Of a stretch of 64,000 bases of DNA, positions 25,738-33,334 are shown in pieces (within the stretch, counting starts at the first letter, position 1; the number at the start of each line of letters is the position of its first letter). This DNA comes from Faecalibacterium prausnitzii (GTDB lineage: Bacteria > Bacillota > Clostridia > Oscillospirales > Ruminococcaceae): assembly GCF_019967995.1 (NCBI RefSeq), contig NZ_CP065377.1, positions 2,046,001-2,110,000 of the forward strand. The letters run 5' to 3'. The notes below the pieces were generated by a model. The model saw nothing but the letters and a program-made list of their open reading frames with translations, searched no databases and had not been told where the DNA came from. The position numbers and the translations under genes were made by a program.

Positions 25738-26532
25738 TTATTCTGCGCTTTCTGCGGCCAGAGCTTCCAGCTCTTCGGGCAGCAGGGCGGGTTCTTCGGG
25801 GTCTTCCTCGTCGTCGTACACGGCGTCGTATTTGTTGAAGATCATGTCGCCGGTCTCGCCGGTATCCAGGTCGATGACGCGGGCAAACAGGCTGACCTTA
25901 TTGTCGGGGTTCAGGTTCTGCCACAGGCCGTGGGCAAAATCGCCGATGGTGCGGGGGCAGGCAAAGCGGAGCGGCTCGCCCTCAAAGCTGGGGATGGGGG
26001 CACCGTTGTGCTTGTAGGTGCTGATGAAGTGGCCCTCGCCTGCAACGGGCTGCGGATAATCGAAGAAATAGCGCTGGACGCTCTCGCCGTTGCCGTCGGC
26101 AGACTTCAAAATGCTCATCTGATAGCTGCCGTCCTCATACACCACAGCGGAGATGCGGGGGGTGTAGTTGGGGCCGTCCGGCTCAAAGGTGCGGGTGCGC
26201 AGGGCATCTGCAAAGCTCTTTCCCCGGCTCATGAGGTCGTAGATGGTATCGGTCTGGTCGCCGTTGGTCACGATCTGGGTCTTGCCCAGGGTCAGCACGG
26301 GGTTGTAGATGATGAGGCTGGGGTCTTCCAGCTTATCGGGGTCTGCGGCCACGGTGCAGATGCCGCCCCGCTCCGGGATGGGGTCAAACACGCGGTTGCG
26401 GCTGTTCTCGCTGCGGCCCATGATAAAATAGCCGATGAACATCTGGCGGCCATCCGGAGCCATGGCCACTGCGATGCCGCGGCCGGGATACTCGTTGGAG
26501 GCCAGATATTCGTTCAGGTCGATCTTTTCCAT
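25738..26532 (-). CDS. purO: archaeal-type IMP cyclohydrolase
   Basis: Closes the ring of FAICAR to form IMP. The 264-residue protein resembles the PurO/IMP_cyclohyd family: NEYPGRGIAVAMAPDG at the N-terminus, YFIMGRSENSRNR, and a conserved PNYTPRISAVV segment. It is fused to no other domain. The ATG at 26532 follows AGGAG; a longer frame would translate part of the neighbouring repeat element and is rejected. Its partner is the AICAR formyltransferase gene 13 bp downstream. Together they replace the bifunctional PurH found in most bacteria. The last 30 residues are acidic and probably flexible. Confidence 0.88.
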   Translation of the reverse strand: MEKIDLNEYLASNEYPGRGIAVAMAPDGRQMFIGYFIMGRSENSRNRVFDPIPERGGICTVAADPDKLEDPSLIIYNPVLTLGKTQIVTNGDQTDTIYDLMSRGKSFADALRTRTFEPDGPNYTPRISAVVYEDGSYQMSILKSADGNGESVQRYFFDYPQPVAGEGHFISTYKHNGAPIPSFEGEPLRFACPRTIGDFAHGLWQNLNPDNKVSLFARVIDLDTGETGDMIFNKYDAVYDDEEDPEEPALLPEELEALAAESAE

Positions 26533-26551
26533 ACTGTTCTCCTTTATTGAG

Positions 26552-26685
26552 ACCCTCTCCGTCTCGCTTCGCTCGCCAGCTCCCCCGATGGGGGAGCTTT
26601 TAGCAGTTCTTGCAAACTTCATCTTTCTGCCAAGACCTCGCCCTTCGGGAGAGGTGGCATTGCGCCAGCAAGGACGGAGAGGGTT
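26552..26685. repeat. MITE-like repeat, copy 6
   Basis: Ends CCCTCTCCGTC and GGACGGAGAGGG are inverted. Two inner stems are AGCTCCCCC-gat-GGGGGAGCT and ACCTCGCCC-ttc-GGGAGAGGT. It lies between purN and purO. Confidence 0.82.
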
Positions 26686-26688
26686 CTT

Positions 26689-27285
26689 TTACTGAATCTC
26701 TCCGCTGCACACCATGGCCACAGCCCTGGGCAGCAGCTTCCACTCGGCCTGCTCCATCACCCGCTTCTGCAGCACTTCGGGGGTGTCGCCGGGCAGGATG
26801 TCCACGGCCTTCTGCAACAGGATGGGCCCGCCGTCGCACTCCTCATTGACGAAGTGGACGGTCGCACCGGTCACCTTGCAGCCGCGGGCCAGCGCCGCCT
26901 CGTGGGGGCGCAGGCCATACATGCCGGGCCCGCAGAAGGACGGAATGAGGGCCGGGTGGACGTTCAGGATGCGGCGCGGGTAGGCCGCAATGACGCTGGG
27001 CCCCAGCACGGACAGGAATCCGGCCAGCACCACGAGGTCGATGTGGTGGCTTTTCAATGTATCCAGCAGAGCGGCGTCGAACTCTTCGCTGTTCGGGTAA
27101 TCCTTGCGGCGGACGACGCAGCCCTCCACCCCAGCTTTCGCGGCCCGTTCCAGCGCATAGACGCCGGGCTTGGAGGCCACGACGAGGGTGATTTTGCCGT
27201 TGGGGTTCTCTCCACGGGCTTCGCTGTCCAGCAGGGCCTGCAGATTGGTGCCGCCGCCGGACACTAACACGGCGATGTTCAGCAC
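26689..27285 (-). CDS. purN: phosphoribosylglycinamide formyltransferase
   Basis: Formylates GAR using 10-formyl-THF. The 198-residue protein shows GGGTNLQALLD for phosphate binding and the catalytic Asn and His in NVHPALIPSF. The loop with the catalytic Asp is in VHFVNEECDGGPI. Its start overlaps the end of purM by 7 bp, so translation is coupled. Confidence 0.95.
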   Translation of the reverse strand: MLNIAVLVSGGGTNLQALLDSEARGENPNGKITLVVASKPGVYALERAAKAGVEGCVVRRKDYPNSEEFDAALLDTLKSHHIDLVVLAGFLSVLGPSVIAAYPRRILNVHPALIPSFCGPGMYGLRPHEAALARGCKVTGATVHFVNEECDGGPILLQKAVDILPGDTPEVLQKRVMEQAEWKLLPRAVAMVCSGEIQ

Positions 27286-28325
27286 AGTTCGACCCCCTCG
27301 CCCTCTGCGATGACGCCCAGCCGATAGGCTTCCGGCTCACCGTTTGCGTGGAGGATGGCCAGCGCCTTGTCAGCCTGCTCCGCGGGGACGGTCAGCACCA
27401 TGCCGACGCCCATGTTGAAGGTGTTGAACATATCGTGCTCGGAGATGCTGCCCACCTTCTCCATCAGGTGGAAGAGCGCCGGGGTGCGGACGTCCGCCTT
27501 GCGGATGCGGGCGCAGCAGCCCTTCTTCAGGCTGCGGGGGATATTCTCATAGAAGCCGCCGCCGGTGATGTGGGAGATGCCCTTGACATCCACCTCTTCC
27601 AGCACCTTGAGCACCGGCTTGACGTAGATCTTAGTGGGGGCCAGCAGTGCCTCGCCCAGCGTCTTGCCGCCCAGCTCTGCGGGAGCCGTCTTCAGGACAT
27701 CGGGGTCGTTGTCGATATCAAAGATCTTGCGCACCAGCGAGAAACCGTTGGAGTGCACACCCGTGGAGGGCAGGGCCAGGATGACATCGCCGGGCTTCAT
27801 GGTCTCGTTGCTCAGGATCTTCTCCTTGTCCACGACGCCCACGGTGAAACCGGCCAGGTCGTACTCGTCCTCCGGCATCATGCCCGGATGCTCGGCCGTC
27901 TCGCCGCCCACCAGAGAGCAGTCGGCCTGGACGCAGCCCTCGGCCACGCCCTTGACGATCTCTGCGATCTTCTCCGGGATGTTGCGGCCGCAGGCGATGT
28001 AGTCCAGAAAGACCAGCGGCTTGGCACCGGCGCAGATGACGTCGTTGACGCACATGGCCACGCAGTCGATGCCGATGGTGTCATGCTTGTTCAGGAGCAT
28101 GGCCAGCTTCAGCTTGGTGCCGACGCCGTCGGTGCCGGAGATGAGGACCGGGTGCTTGTAACCGGTGCAGTCCAGCTCAAACAGGCCGCCGAATCCGCCC
28201 AGACCGCCGATGCAGTGCTCGTTCATGGTGCGGGCGACATACTGCTTCATCAGTTCAACGGAACGATAACCGGCGGTGATATCCACACCGGCTGCTGCGT
28301 AGCTTTCCGAATAGCTCTTTTCCAT
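27279..28325 (-). CDS. purM: phosphoribosylformylglycinamidine cyclo-ligase
   Basis: Closes FGAM to AIR using ATP. The 348-residue AIR synthase has ISGTDGVGTKLKLA near residue 60 and LVGGETAEHPGM near 140. The substrate-binding HITGGGFYENIPR near 255 is also present. It starts 4 bp after purF stops, overlaps purN, and sits in the normal purF-M-N order. Confidence 0.96.
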   Translation of the reverse strand: MEKSYSESYAAAGVDITAGYRSVELMKQYVARTMNEHCIGGLGGFGGLFELDCTGYKHPVLISGTDGVGTKLKLAMLLNKHDTIGIDCVAMCVNDVICAGAKPLVFLDYIACGRNIPEKIAEIVKGVAEGCVQADCSLVGGETAEHPGMMPEDEYDLAGFTVGVVDKEKILSNETMKPGDVILALPSTGVHSNGFSLVRKIFDIDNDPDVLKTAPAELGGKTLGEALLAPTKIYVKPVLKVLEEVDVKGISHITGGGFYENIPRSLKKGCCARIRKADVRTPALFHLMEKVGSISEHDMFNTFNMGVGMVLTVPAEQADKALAILHANGEPEAYRLGVIAEGEGVELC

Positions 28326-28329
28326 GGTC

Positions 28330-29808
28330 TTACTCTCCTAACTTTTTTGCGTCCTTGGGACGGTCGTTCAGGTGGCGTTCATGAATATCGGTCGAAAGCA
28401 CCTCGTCGGGCTTGACGGCATATTCTCCGGTGAAGCAGGCGGTGCAGAAGCCGCATGAAGCGTTCTTTGCCAGCCGGACCACATGGTCTGTGGACAGGTA
28501 GCCCAGCGTATCCGCGCCGATGACCTCATTGATCTGCTCCACGGTGCGGCCGGTGGCAACCAGCAGCTTCTGGTCCGGAATGTCGGTGCCGAAATAGCAG
28601 GGATATTTGAAGGGCGGGGCCGATACGCGGAAGTGGACCTCCGCTGCACCGGCGTCCCGCAGCAGCTTGATGATGCGGGCAGAGGTGGTGCCGCGCACGA
28701 TGGAGTCATCCACCAGCACGACCCGCTTGCCCTTGACGGTGCTGGACACGACGTTCAGCTTGATGCGCACACTGTTCTCGCGCTGCTTCTGGCTGCCCTG
28801 GATAAAGGTGCGGCCAATGTATTTGTTCTTGATGAAGCCGATGCCGTAGGGGATGCCGCTCTCCTCGGAGTAGCCGAGGGCGGCGTCGAGGCCGGAGTCC
28901 GGCACACCGATGACCACATCGGCCTCCACGGGGTGCTCCTGCGCCAGGAAGCGGCCTGCCTGCTTGCGGGCCTCGTGGACCGAGCTGCCCTCGATGATGC
29001 TGTCCGGGCGGGAGAAGTAGATGTACTCGAAGACGCACATCTGGGTGTCCTTCCGGCCGCAGTGATCCTTGATGCTGCGCAGCTCGCCGGTGCGGGTGTC
29101 GGCCACGACGATCTCGCCGGGCTCCACATCCCGCAGAAGCGAAGCACCGGCCGCATCCAGCGCACAGCTCTCGCTGGCGAAGACGTAGCCGCCGCCGGGC
29201 AGCGTACCGATGCACAGAGGCCGGTAGCCGCGCGGGTCACGCACCGCGATGAGCTTGGTGGCCGACATTATGACGAGGCTGTAAGCTCCTTCCAGCACAT
29301 CCATCGTCTTGCTGATGGCCGTCTCGATGCTGCCCATCCGCAGCCGGTTGCGGGTGACGAGGTAGCAGATGACCTCGGTATCGGAGGAGCCGTGGAAGAT
29401 GGCACCCTCGTTTTCCAGCTGGCGGCGAAGCTCCAGCGCGTTGGTCAGGTTGCCGTTGTGGCACAGGGCCATCGTGCCCCGGCCATGCCGGACGATCATG
29501 GGCTGGGCGTTGGCCCGCACCCGGCTCCCGGCGGTGGCATAGCGGACATGGCCGGTGGCCATGTGGGCCGTGGGGCTGGACACCGACGCCAGCACCGCCG
29601 GGGTGAACACCTCGTTCACCAGGCCGAGATCCCGGTGGCCGGTGATGACGCCATCGTCGTTGACGGCGATGCCGCAGCTCTCCTGGCCGCGGTGCTGCAA
29701 AGCGTACAGAGCCGAGTAGGCTGCGGCTGCCACATCCTCGGTCCCAGCACGGTCATAGATGCCGAACACACCGCACTCTTCATGCAGCGGATATGCAAAA
29801 TCAGACAT
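28330..29808 (-). CDS. purF: amidophosphoribosyltransferase
   Basis: Commits PRPP to purine synthesis with glutamine as nitrogen donor. The 492-residue protein has an 11-residue propeptide before the N-terminal nucleophile C12 (EECGVFGIYD). The PRPP-binding loop is VVLVDDSIVRGTTS, and a C-x2-C-x2-C set (SCGFCTACF) is probably part of the [4Fe-4S] cluster seen in B. subtilis-type enzymes. Its ATG shares one base with the purE stop (TAATG), giving coupling. Confidence 0.96.
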   Translation of the reverse strand: MSDFAYPLHEECGVFGIYDRAGTEDVAAAAYSALYALQHRGQESCGIAVNDDGVITGHRDLGLVNEVFTPAVLASVSSPTAHMATGHVRYATAGSRVRANAQPMIVRHGRGTMALCHNGNLTNALELRRQLENEGAIFHGSSDTEVICYLVTRNRLRMGSIETAISKTMDVLEGAYSLVIMSATKLIAVRDPRGYRPLCIGTLPGGGYVFASESCALDAAGASLLRDVEPGEIVVADTRTGELRSIKDHCGRKDTQMCVFEYIYFSRPDSIIEGSSVHEARKQAGRFLAQEHPVEADVVIGVPDSGLDAALGYSEESGIPYGIGFIKNKYIGRTFIQGSQKQRENSVRIKLNVVSSTVKGKRVVLVDDSIVRGTTSARIIKLLRDAGAAEVHFRVSAPPFKYPCYFGTDIPDQKLLVATGRTVEQINEVIGADTLGYLSTDHVVRLAKNASCGFCTACFTGEYAVKPDEVLSTDIHERHLNDRPKDAKKLGE

Positions 29809-30308
29809 TAAAGTTCCTCAATTTCTTTCTGAAGTTTCTGTTCCTTGGCCGCGATCTGCTGCGCCATGGCAGCGCGCTCAGCGTCCAGCTTCCCGGCCAG
29901 CGCATCGTCGCTGAGGGCCAGGATCTCCGCCGCCAGCCAGGCGGCGTTCTTGGCACCGTTCAGCGCCACGGTGGCCACCGGGATGCCGCTGGGCATCTGC
30001 ACCGTGGCCAGCAGTGCGTCCATGCCATCCATTGCGCCGCCCTTCATCGGGATGCCGATGACCGGCAGCGTGGTGTTGGCCGCAAAGGCACCGGCCAGAT
30101 GGGCCGCCATGCCGGCGGCGCACAGGATGACGCCGAAGCCGTTGGCCTTCGCGTTCCGGGCAAACTCTGCCGCCTCCGCCGGGGTGCGGTGCGCCGACAG
30201 GATATGCGCCTCGAACGGGATGTCCAGCGCCTTGAGCTGGGCGCAGGCCCCCTTCACCACCGGCCAATCGCTGTCCGAACCCATGATCACAGCAACTTTA
30301 CGAATCAT
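29808..30308 (-). CDS. purE: N5-carboxyaminoimidazole ribonucleotide mutase
   Basis: Converts N5-CAIR to CAIR. The 166-residue protein carries the PurE motifs G10-S-D-S-D14, SAHRTP (38-43) and VQMPSGIPVAT, plus a charged C-terminal helix. The sequence looks like class I PurE, which needs PurK to make N5-CAIR, but purK is not in the window. The ATG at 30308 (GAGAGG 9 nt before) opens the MIRKVAVIMGSDSD start; upstream in-frame codons run into a terminator. It is the first gene of the purine cluster, behind a candidate 6S RNA. Confidence 0.94.
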   Translation of the reverse strand: MIRKVAVIMGSDSDWPVVKGACAQLKALDIPFEAHILSAHRTPAEAAEFARNAKANGFGVILCAAGMAAHLAGAFAANTTLPVIGIPMKGGAMDGMDALLATVQMPSGIPVATVALNGAKNAAWLAAEILALSDDALAGKLDAERAAMAQQIAAKEQKLQKEIEEL

Positions 30309-30351
30309 ATTTCCGAGCCTCTCTTTCTCTCTTTCCAGACTCCGTGCAAAC

Positions 30352-30387
30352 AAAAAAGGCTGTGATGCAGCTACACCACGGCCTTTT
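30352..30387 (-). terminator. terminator between candidate 6S RNA and purE
   Basis: Minus strand: an 11-bp stem AAAAGGCCGTG/CACAGCCTTTT with a 12-nt loop, then TTTTTTG. It lies 44 bp before the purE start in the purE direction. It may end the upstream RNA or act as an attenuator for the purine genes. Confidence 0.75.
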
Positions 30388-30389
30388 GA

Positions 30390-30572
30390 TCCTACGGTCT
30401 GTGCAGAACACGCCCGCATGAGGTTACACGGATGCCCTGGTATCCAGTCGCACACAGACGGCGAATGGTTCCAAGCAGCAGTTCCAGCATTCCGTATTCC
30501 TCCAAATTCTCTGCGGGGATTCCCTGTTCCATCCTCTGGAACGGTGCGCTCTGCGCCGCACCGTCCTTCTGA
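30390..30572 (-). ncRNA. ssrS: candidate 6S RNA
   Basis: A roughly 180-nt rod-like RNA is predicted just upstream of purE. The 5' segment 30554-30543 (GCAGAGCGCACC) pairs with 30403-30414 (GGGCGTGTTCTGC region) at 11 of 12 positions, and CGGT at 30563-30560 pairs with ACCG at 30398-30395. This forms a closing stem. The 3' side of the middle holds a small hairpin (GGAT...ATCC) followed by GTAACC, the layout of the 6S central bubble. 6S genes lie beside purine genes in some bacteria, for example purK in cyanobacteria. A competing local hairpin (ACGGTGCG/CGCACCGT) and a weak promoter lower confidence. No covariance search was possible. Confidence 0.5.
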
Positions 30573-30737
30573 TACATACAGTTTACGGCAAAAAATCCGC
30601 TTTGCAAAGGGTGTTTGGGCAAATTCTCCCTTGTGTTCTCTTGCTCCAAAAAACTTTCAAAAGTTTTGTGCAGTTTCGACACTCATTTTCTTTTTAAGTA
30701 TGACTTATTTGTGGAATATATTTTAGGGGGGGGACAA

Positions 30738-30990
30738 ACCCTCTCAGTCTCGCTTGCGCTCGACAGCTCTCCCAAAGGGAGAGCCACTGGCGAGCCGGTT
30801 TTGGCTCTACTGACCGCGCAGGCTCATCCTGCCGGAAGGCGACGGGCCTCGCTGTTCAGGCTGGCAGCTGCTGCCAATGAGAACAAGGCCCTGCTGCGTG
30901 GGAGCCGTAAGGCGACAACGTGCAAACCTGCCCGGTCTGCCAATGGCTCCCCCTATGGGGGAGCTGCCGCCACAGGCGGCTGAGAGGGTT
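30738..30990. repeat. MITE-like repeat, copy 7 (long form)
   Basis: About 253 bp with inverted ends ACCCTCTCAGTC and GGCTGAGAGGGT. The left stem is AGCTCTCCC-aaa-GGGAGAGC and the right stem GGCTCCCCC-tat-GGGGGAGC. The centre includes GCCACTGGCGAGCCGGTTTTGG, related to copies 4 and 11. It lies between ybaK and the purE leader. Confidence 0.85.
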
Positions 30991-30992
30991 TC

Positions 30993-31475
30993 TTAAAAAA
31001 TAATCCGCGCCGTCGTGGCCCGTGCCGCCTTGATGAGGTCGGCCGGTGCGCAGCAGACCTGCGTACCGATGCGGCCGCCGGAGACATAGACCTTCTCCTG
31101 CGCGAGAACGCTCTCGTCGAACACGGTGGTGTACTGCTTTTTCATGCCCACCGGGCTGCAGCCGCCGCGCACATAGCCGGTGACTTTGTTGATGTCGGCC
31201 ACATGGATCATGGCGACGCTCTTTTCGCCCACGCTACGGGCCGCTGCCTTCAGGTCCAGCTCCGCCGCCACCGGGATGACAAAGACGAAATAATTCCGGC
31301 TGGCCCCCTGCGTCACCAGTGTCTTGTACACGCAGGCCGGGTCCTCGCCCAGGCTCTGGGCCACATGGATGCCGTCCACGGCCACGCCCTCCTCGTGGGG
31401 ATACTCATGCGCCGTATAGGCCACCTTGGCCCGCTCCAAAATCCGCATCGCGTTGGTTTTTGCTTCTTTTCCCAT
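30993..31475 (-). CDS. ybaK: YbaK/EbsC-type aminoacyl-tRNA deacylase
   Basis: A 160-residue free-standing editing domain that hydrolyses mischarged Cys-tRNA(Pro) or related tRNAs. Typical features are the conserved Lys in VYKTLV near residue 50, the VTGYVRGGCSPVGMKK segment, and the C-terminal GGRIGTQVCCAPADLI. Length matches the YbaK family. It is transcribed alone, with one repeat element on each side. Confidence 0.9.
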   Translation of the reverse strand: MGKEAKTNAMRILERAKVAYTAHEYPHEEGVAVDGIHVAQSLGEDPACVYKTLVTQGASRNYFVFVIPVAAELDLKAAARSVGEKSVAMIHVADINKVTGYVRGGCSPVGMKKQYTTVFDESVLAQEKVYVSGGRIGTQVCCAPADLIKAARATTARIIF

Positions 31476-31530
31476 ACTCTATCGTCCTTTTTGTTTTCTG
31501 TACTCTATCATTCAGAGGAACCCCGTTTTT

Positions 31531-31614
31531 GTACAGCCTCTCCGTCTCGCTTGCGCTCGACAGCTCTCCTGGTAGGAGAGGTGGCAATGCGTAGCATGGA
31601 CGGAGAGGTTGTAC
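31531..31614. repeat. MITE-like repeat, copy 8 (short)
   Basis: The inverted ends extend further than in most copies: GTACAGCCTCTCCGTC and GACGGAGAGGTTGTAC. The inner stem is AGCTCTCCT-ggt-AGGAGAGGT. The flank TTGTACGAAG is shared with copy 9, so the element may be longer than the core. Confidence 0.85.
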
Positions 31615-31670
31615 GAAGGATTCCTTCCCGTCTATTCTACCACTTTTCCCAAAAAATATCAAAAAGCCTC

Positions 31671-31699
31671 TTGACTTCAGGAAACTGAAGTGATATGAT
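31671..31699 (+). promoter_or_regulatory. DAHP synthase promoter
   Basis: TTGACT (31671-31676), 17 bp, TATGAT (31694-31699). The spacer and part of the -35 box are covered by a perfect palindrome, and a second palindrome covers the expected transcription start near 31706. Confidence 0.8.
31674..31691 (+). promoter_or_regulatory. operator 1 (18-bp palindrome)
   Basis: ACTTCAG-gaaa-CTGAAGT, a perfect inverted repeat with 7-bp arms between the -35 and -10 boxes. A repressor bound here would block RNA polymerase. Its twin is at 31709-31725, 34 bp downstream, about three helical turns. Confidence 0.7.
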
Positions 31700-31708
31700 A
31701 AGCTCACG

Positions 31709-31725
31709 CTTCAGGAAACTGAAGT
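31709..31725 (+). promoter_or_regulatory. operator 2 (palindrome)
   Basis: CTTCAG-gaaa-CTGAAG, then T. Identical to operator 1 in the spacer and six bases of each arm, in the same orientation. It lies just past the -10 box, over the start of transcription. No regulator gene is adjacent. Confidence 0.7.
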
Positions 31726-31806
31726 TTGATAAAACAAGCCGCGGCAACGGAGCCGGTCTCCTGTGCCGTTCCCAAAACCGTGTGAGAAGGTAAAGGAGAT
31801 ACCACC

Positions 31807-32820
31807 ATGATCATCGTACTGAAACAGAACGCCCCCGACGCACAGGTCCACGAATTCTGCCGCGAGCTGGAGGGCATGGGCCTGCAGATCAACGACTCCA
31901 AGGGCAGCGACACCCACATCCTCGGCCTCATCGGCGACACCAAAGCCATTGCCGAGAGCTGGGTGCTGGCCAACCCCGTCGTCGAGACCTGCCGCCGCGT
32001 ATCCGAGCCCTACAAGAAGGCCAACCGCAAGTTCCACCCGGACGACAGCATCATCGACGTGAACGGCGTGAAGATCGGCGGCGGCAATTTCGCGGTCATC
32101 GCAGGCCCGTGCAGCATTGAGAGCGAAGAGCAGATCACCTACTGCGCCCAGCGCGTGAAGGACGCCGGTGCTTCCCTGCTGCGCGGCGGCGCGTTCAAGC
32201 CCCGCACCTCTCCGTACTCCTTCCAGGGGATGCGGAGCGAAGGTCTGGACCTGCTCAAGCTGGCCCGCCGCGCCACCGGTGCCCCCATCGTCACCGAGAT
32301 CATGAACACCGAGCATCTGCCCCTGTTCGAGAACGTGGACCTCATTCAGGTCGGTGCCCGCAACATGCAGAACTTTGAGCTGCTCAAGGCCGTGGGCCGC
32401 CAGAAAAAGCCCGTCCTGCTCAAGCGCGGTCTTGCCAACACGCTGGAAGAGTTCGTGATGAGCGCCGAGTACATCATGGCCGAGGGCAACGAGAACGTCA
32501 TTCTCTGCGAGCGCGGCATCCGCACCTTTGAGACCAGTATGCGCAACACGCTGGATCTGGCCGGTGTGGTCATGCTCCACAAGATGACCCACCTGCCGGT
32601 CATCGTAGACCCCAGCCACGCCTGCGGCCACGCCTGGATGGTGCCGGAGCTGGCCAAGGCTGCCGTAGCAGCCGGGGCCGACGGCCTGATGATCGAGGTC
32701 CACAACAACCCCGCCAAGGCCAAGTGCGACGGTGCCCAGAGCCTGACCCCCGACCAGTTCGATGAGCTGATGCAGTTCATCAACAAAGAGGTCGAGTTCT
32801 TCGGCAAAAAAATGAACTGA
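31807..32820 (+). CDS. aroF: 3-deoxy-7-phosphoheptulonate synthase
   Basis: Condenses PEP and erythrose-4-phosphate, the first step of the shikimate pathway. The 337-residue protein is a type I-beta DAHP synthase. An N-terminal ferredoxin-like domain (residues 1-70) that often binds feedback inhibitors is followed by the barrel. Motifs are AGPCSIES, GGAFKPRTSPYSFQG, GARNMQNF and DPSHACG. AGGAG stands 8 nt before the ATG. It is monocistronic with a strong terminator and is controlled by a promoter with two palindromic operators. The DNA does not show whether the inhibitor is Tyr or Phe. Confidence 0.94.
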   Translation: MIIVLKQNAPDAQVHEFCRELEGMGLQINDSKGSDTHILGLIGDTKAIAESWVLANPVVETCRRVSEPYKKANRKFHPDDSIIDVNGVKIGGGNFAVIAGPCSIESEEQITYCAQRVKDAGASLLRGGAFKPRTSPYSFQGMRSEGLDLLKLARRATGAPIVTEIMNTEHLPLFENVDLIQVGARNMQNFELLKAVGRQKKPVLLKRGLANTLEEFVMSAEYIMAEGNENVILCERGIRTFETSMRNTLDLAGVVMLHKMTHLPVIVDPSHACGHAWMVPELAKAAVAAGADGLMIEVHNNPAKAKCDGAQSLTPDQFDELMQFINKEVEFFGKKMN

Positions 32821-32827
32821 ACGGTTT

Positions 32828-32860
32828 GAAAAAGCGCTCTTTTCGCAAGGGCGCTTTTTC
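32828..32860 (+). terminator. DAHP synthase terminator
   Basis: Hairpin GAAAAAGCGC/GCGCTTTTTC 8 bp after the stop codon, with a T-run. Confidence 0.9.
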
Positions 32861-32877
32861 TTTGCCCGGAATTGTGG

Positions 32878-32883
32878 TATACT
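32878..32883 (+). promoter_or_regulatory. extended -10 promoter for the DUF3783-apbE pair
   Basis: TATACT with TGTGG in front, about 30 bp before the next start codon. No good -35 box is visible because that position falls in the upstream terminator. Confidence 0.45.
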
Positions 32884-32911
32884 AAGGTATCTTTTTGAAA
32901 GAGGTTTCTAT

Positions 32912-33334
32912 ATGAAAGCACATATCGCACGCAACCAGAACGCTGGCATCCCGCTGGCACTGGGCTGGAATCTGTCCGCCGCCGACCGCGGCATCCTGGA
33001 GGGCATGGCCCCTGCCTTTGGCATGAAGCTCCTCCTCGTCTCCCCCGCCGATGCAGGCAAGACCGTCGCCCAGCTGCTGGGTGAAGTAGAGACCAAAGCG
33101 CCCCGCACTCTGGTGCTGGACCCGAACGCCTACCCGTCGGCCCTTGTCCTCGCCAACTTCAAGGACAAAGACGTGGACACCCTGCTCGATCTCATGAAGC
33201 AGGCTCAGGTGAATATCCCGCTCAAAGCCCTCGTGACCCCCTCCAACAAGAACTGGGTCTTCGGCAACCTGCTGGCCCATCTGCAGGAGGAGCACACCGC
33301 CTTCACCGCTGCAAAGGAGACCGCCCACGCATGA
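32912..33334 (+). CDS. small conserved protein, DUF3783-like
   Basis: A 140-residue soluble protein without a signal peptide or membrane segment. The C-terminal 60 residues (VNIPLKALVTPSNKNWVF, then LLAHLQEEH) resemble the DUF3783 domain, whose role is unknown. The N-terminal part, around LGWNLSAADRGILEGMAP, has no recognised match. Its stop overlaps the apbE start by 4 bp (ATGA), so the two are translationally coupled and may act together, for example in flavin or electron-transfer maturation. That last point is only inference. Confidence 0.75.
   Translation: MKAHIARNQNAGIPLALGWNLSAADRGILEGMAPAFGMKLLLVSPADAGKTVAQLLGEVETKAPRTLVLDPNAYPSALVLANFKDKDVDTLLDLMKQAQVNIPLKALVTPSNKNWVFGNLLAHLQEEHTAFTAAKETAHA

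Noticed and set aside
26533..26622. N-terminal extension of PurO by 30 residues
   Set aside because: The extra codons read into the palindromic repeat; the ATG at 26532 has its own AGGAG.
30392..30682. A 96-residue frame upstream of purE
   Set aside because: It starts with a GTG without a ribosome binding site, and its sequence folds into a rod-like RNA resembling 6S RNA. No protein family is recognisable.
30300..30720. Guanine or ZTP riboswitch in the purE leader
   Set aside because: I looked for the conserved core sequences of both classes and did not find them. Only a terminator and the 6S-like fold are visible.
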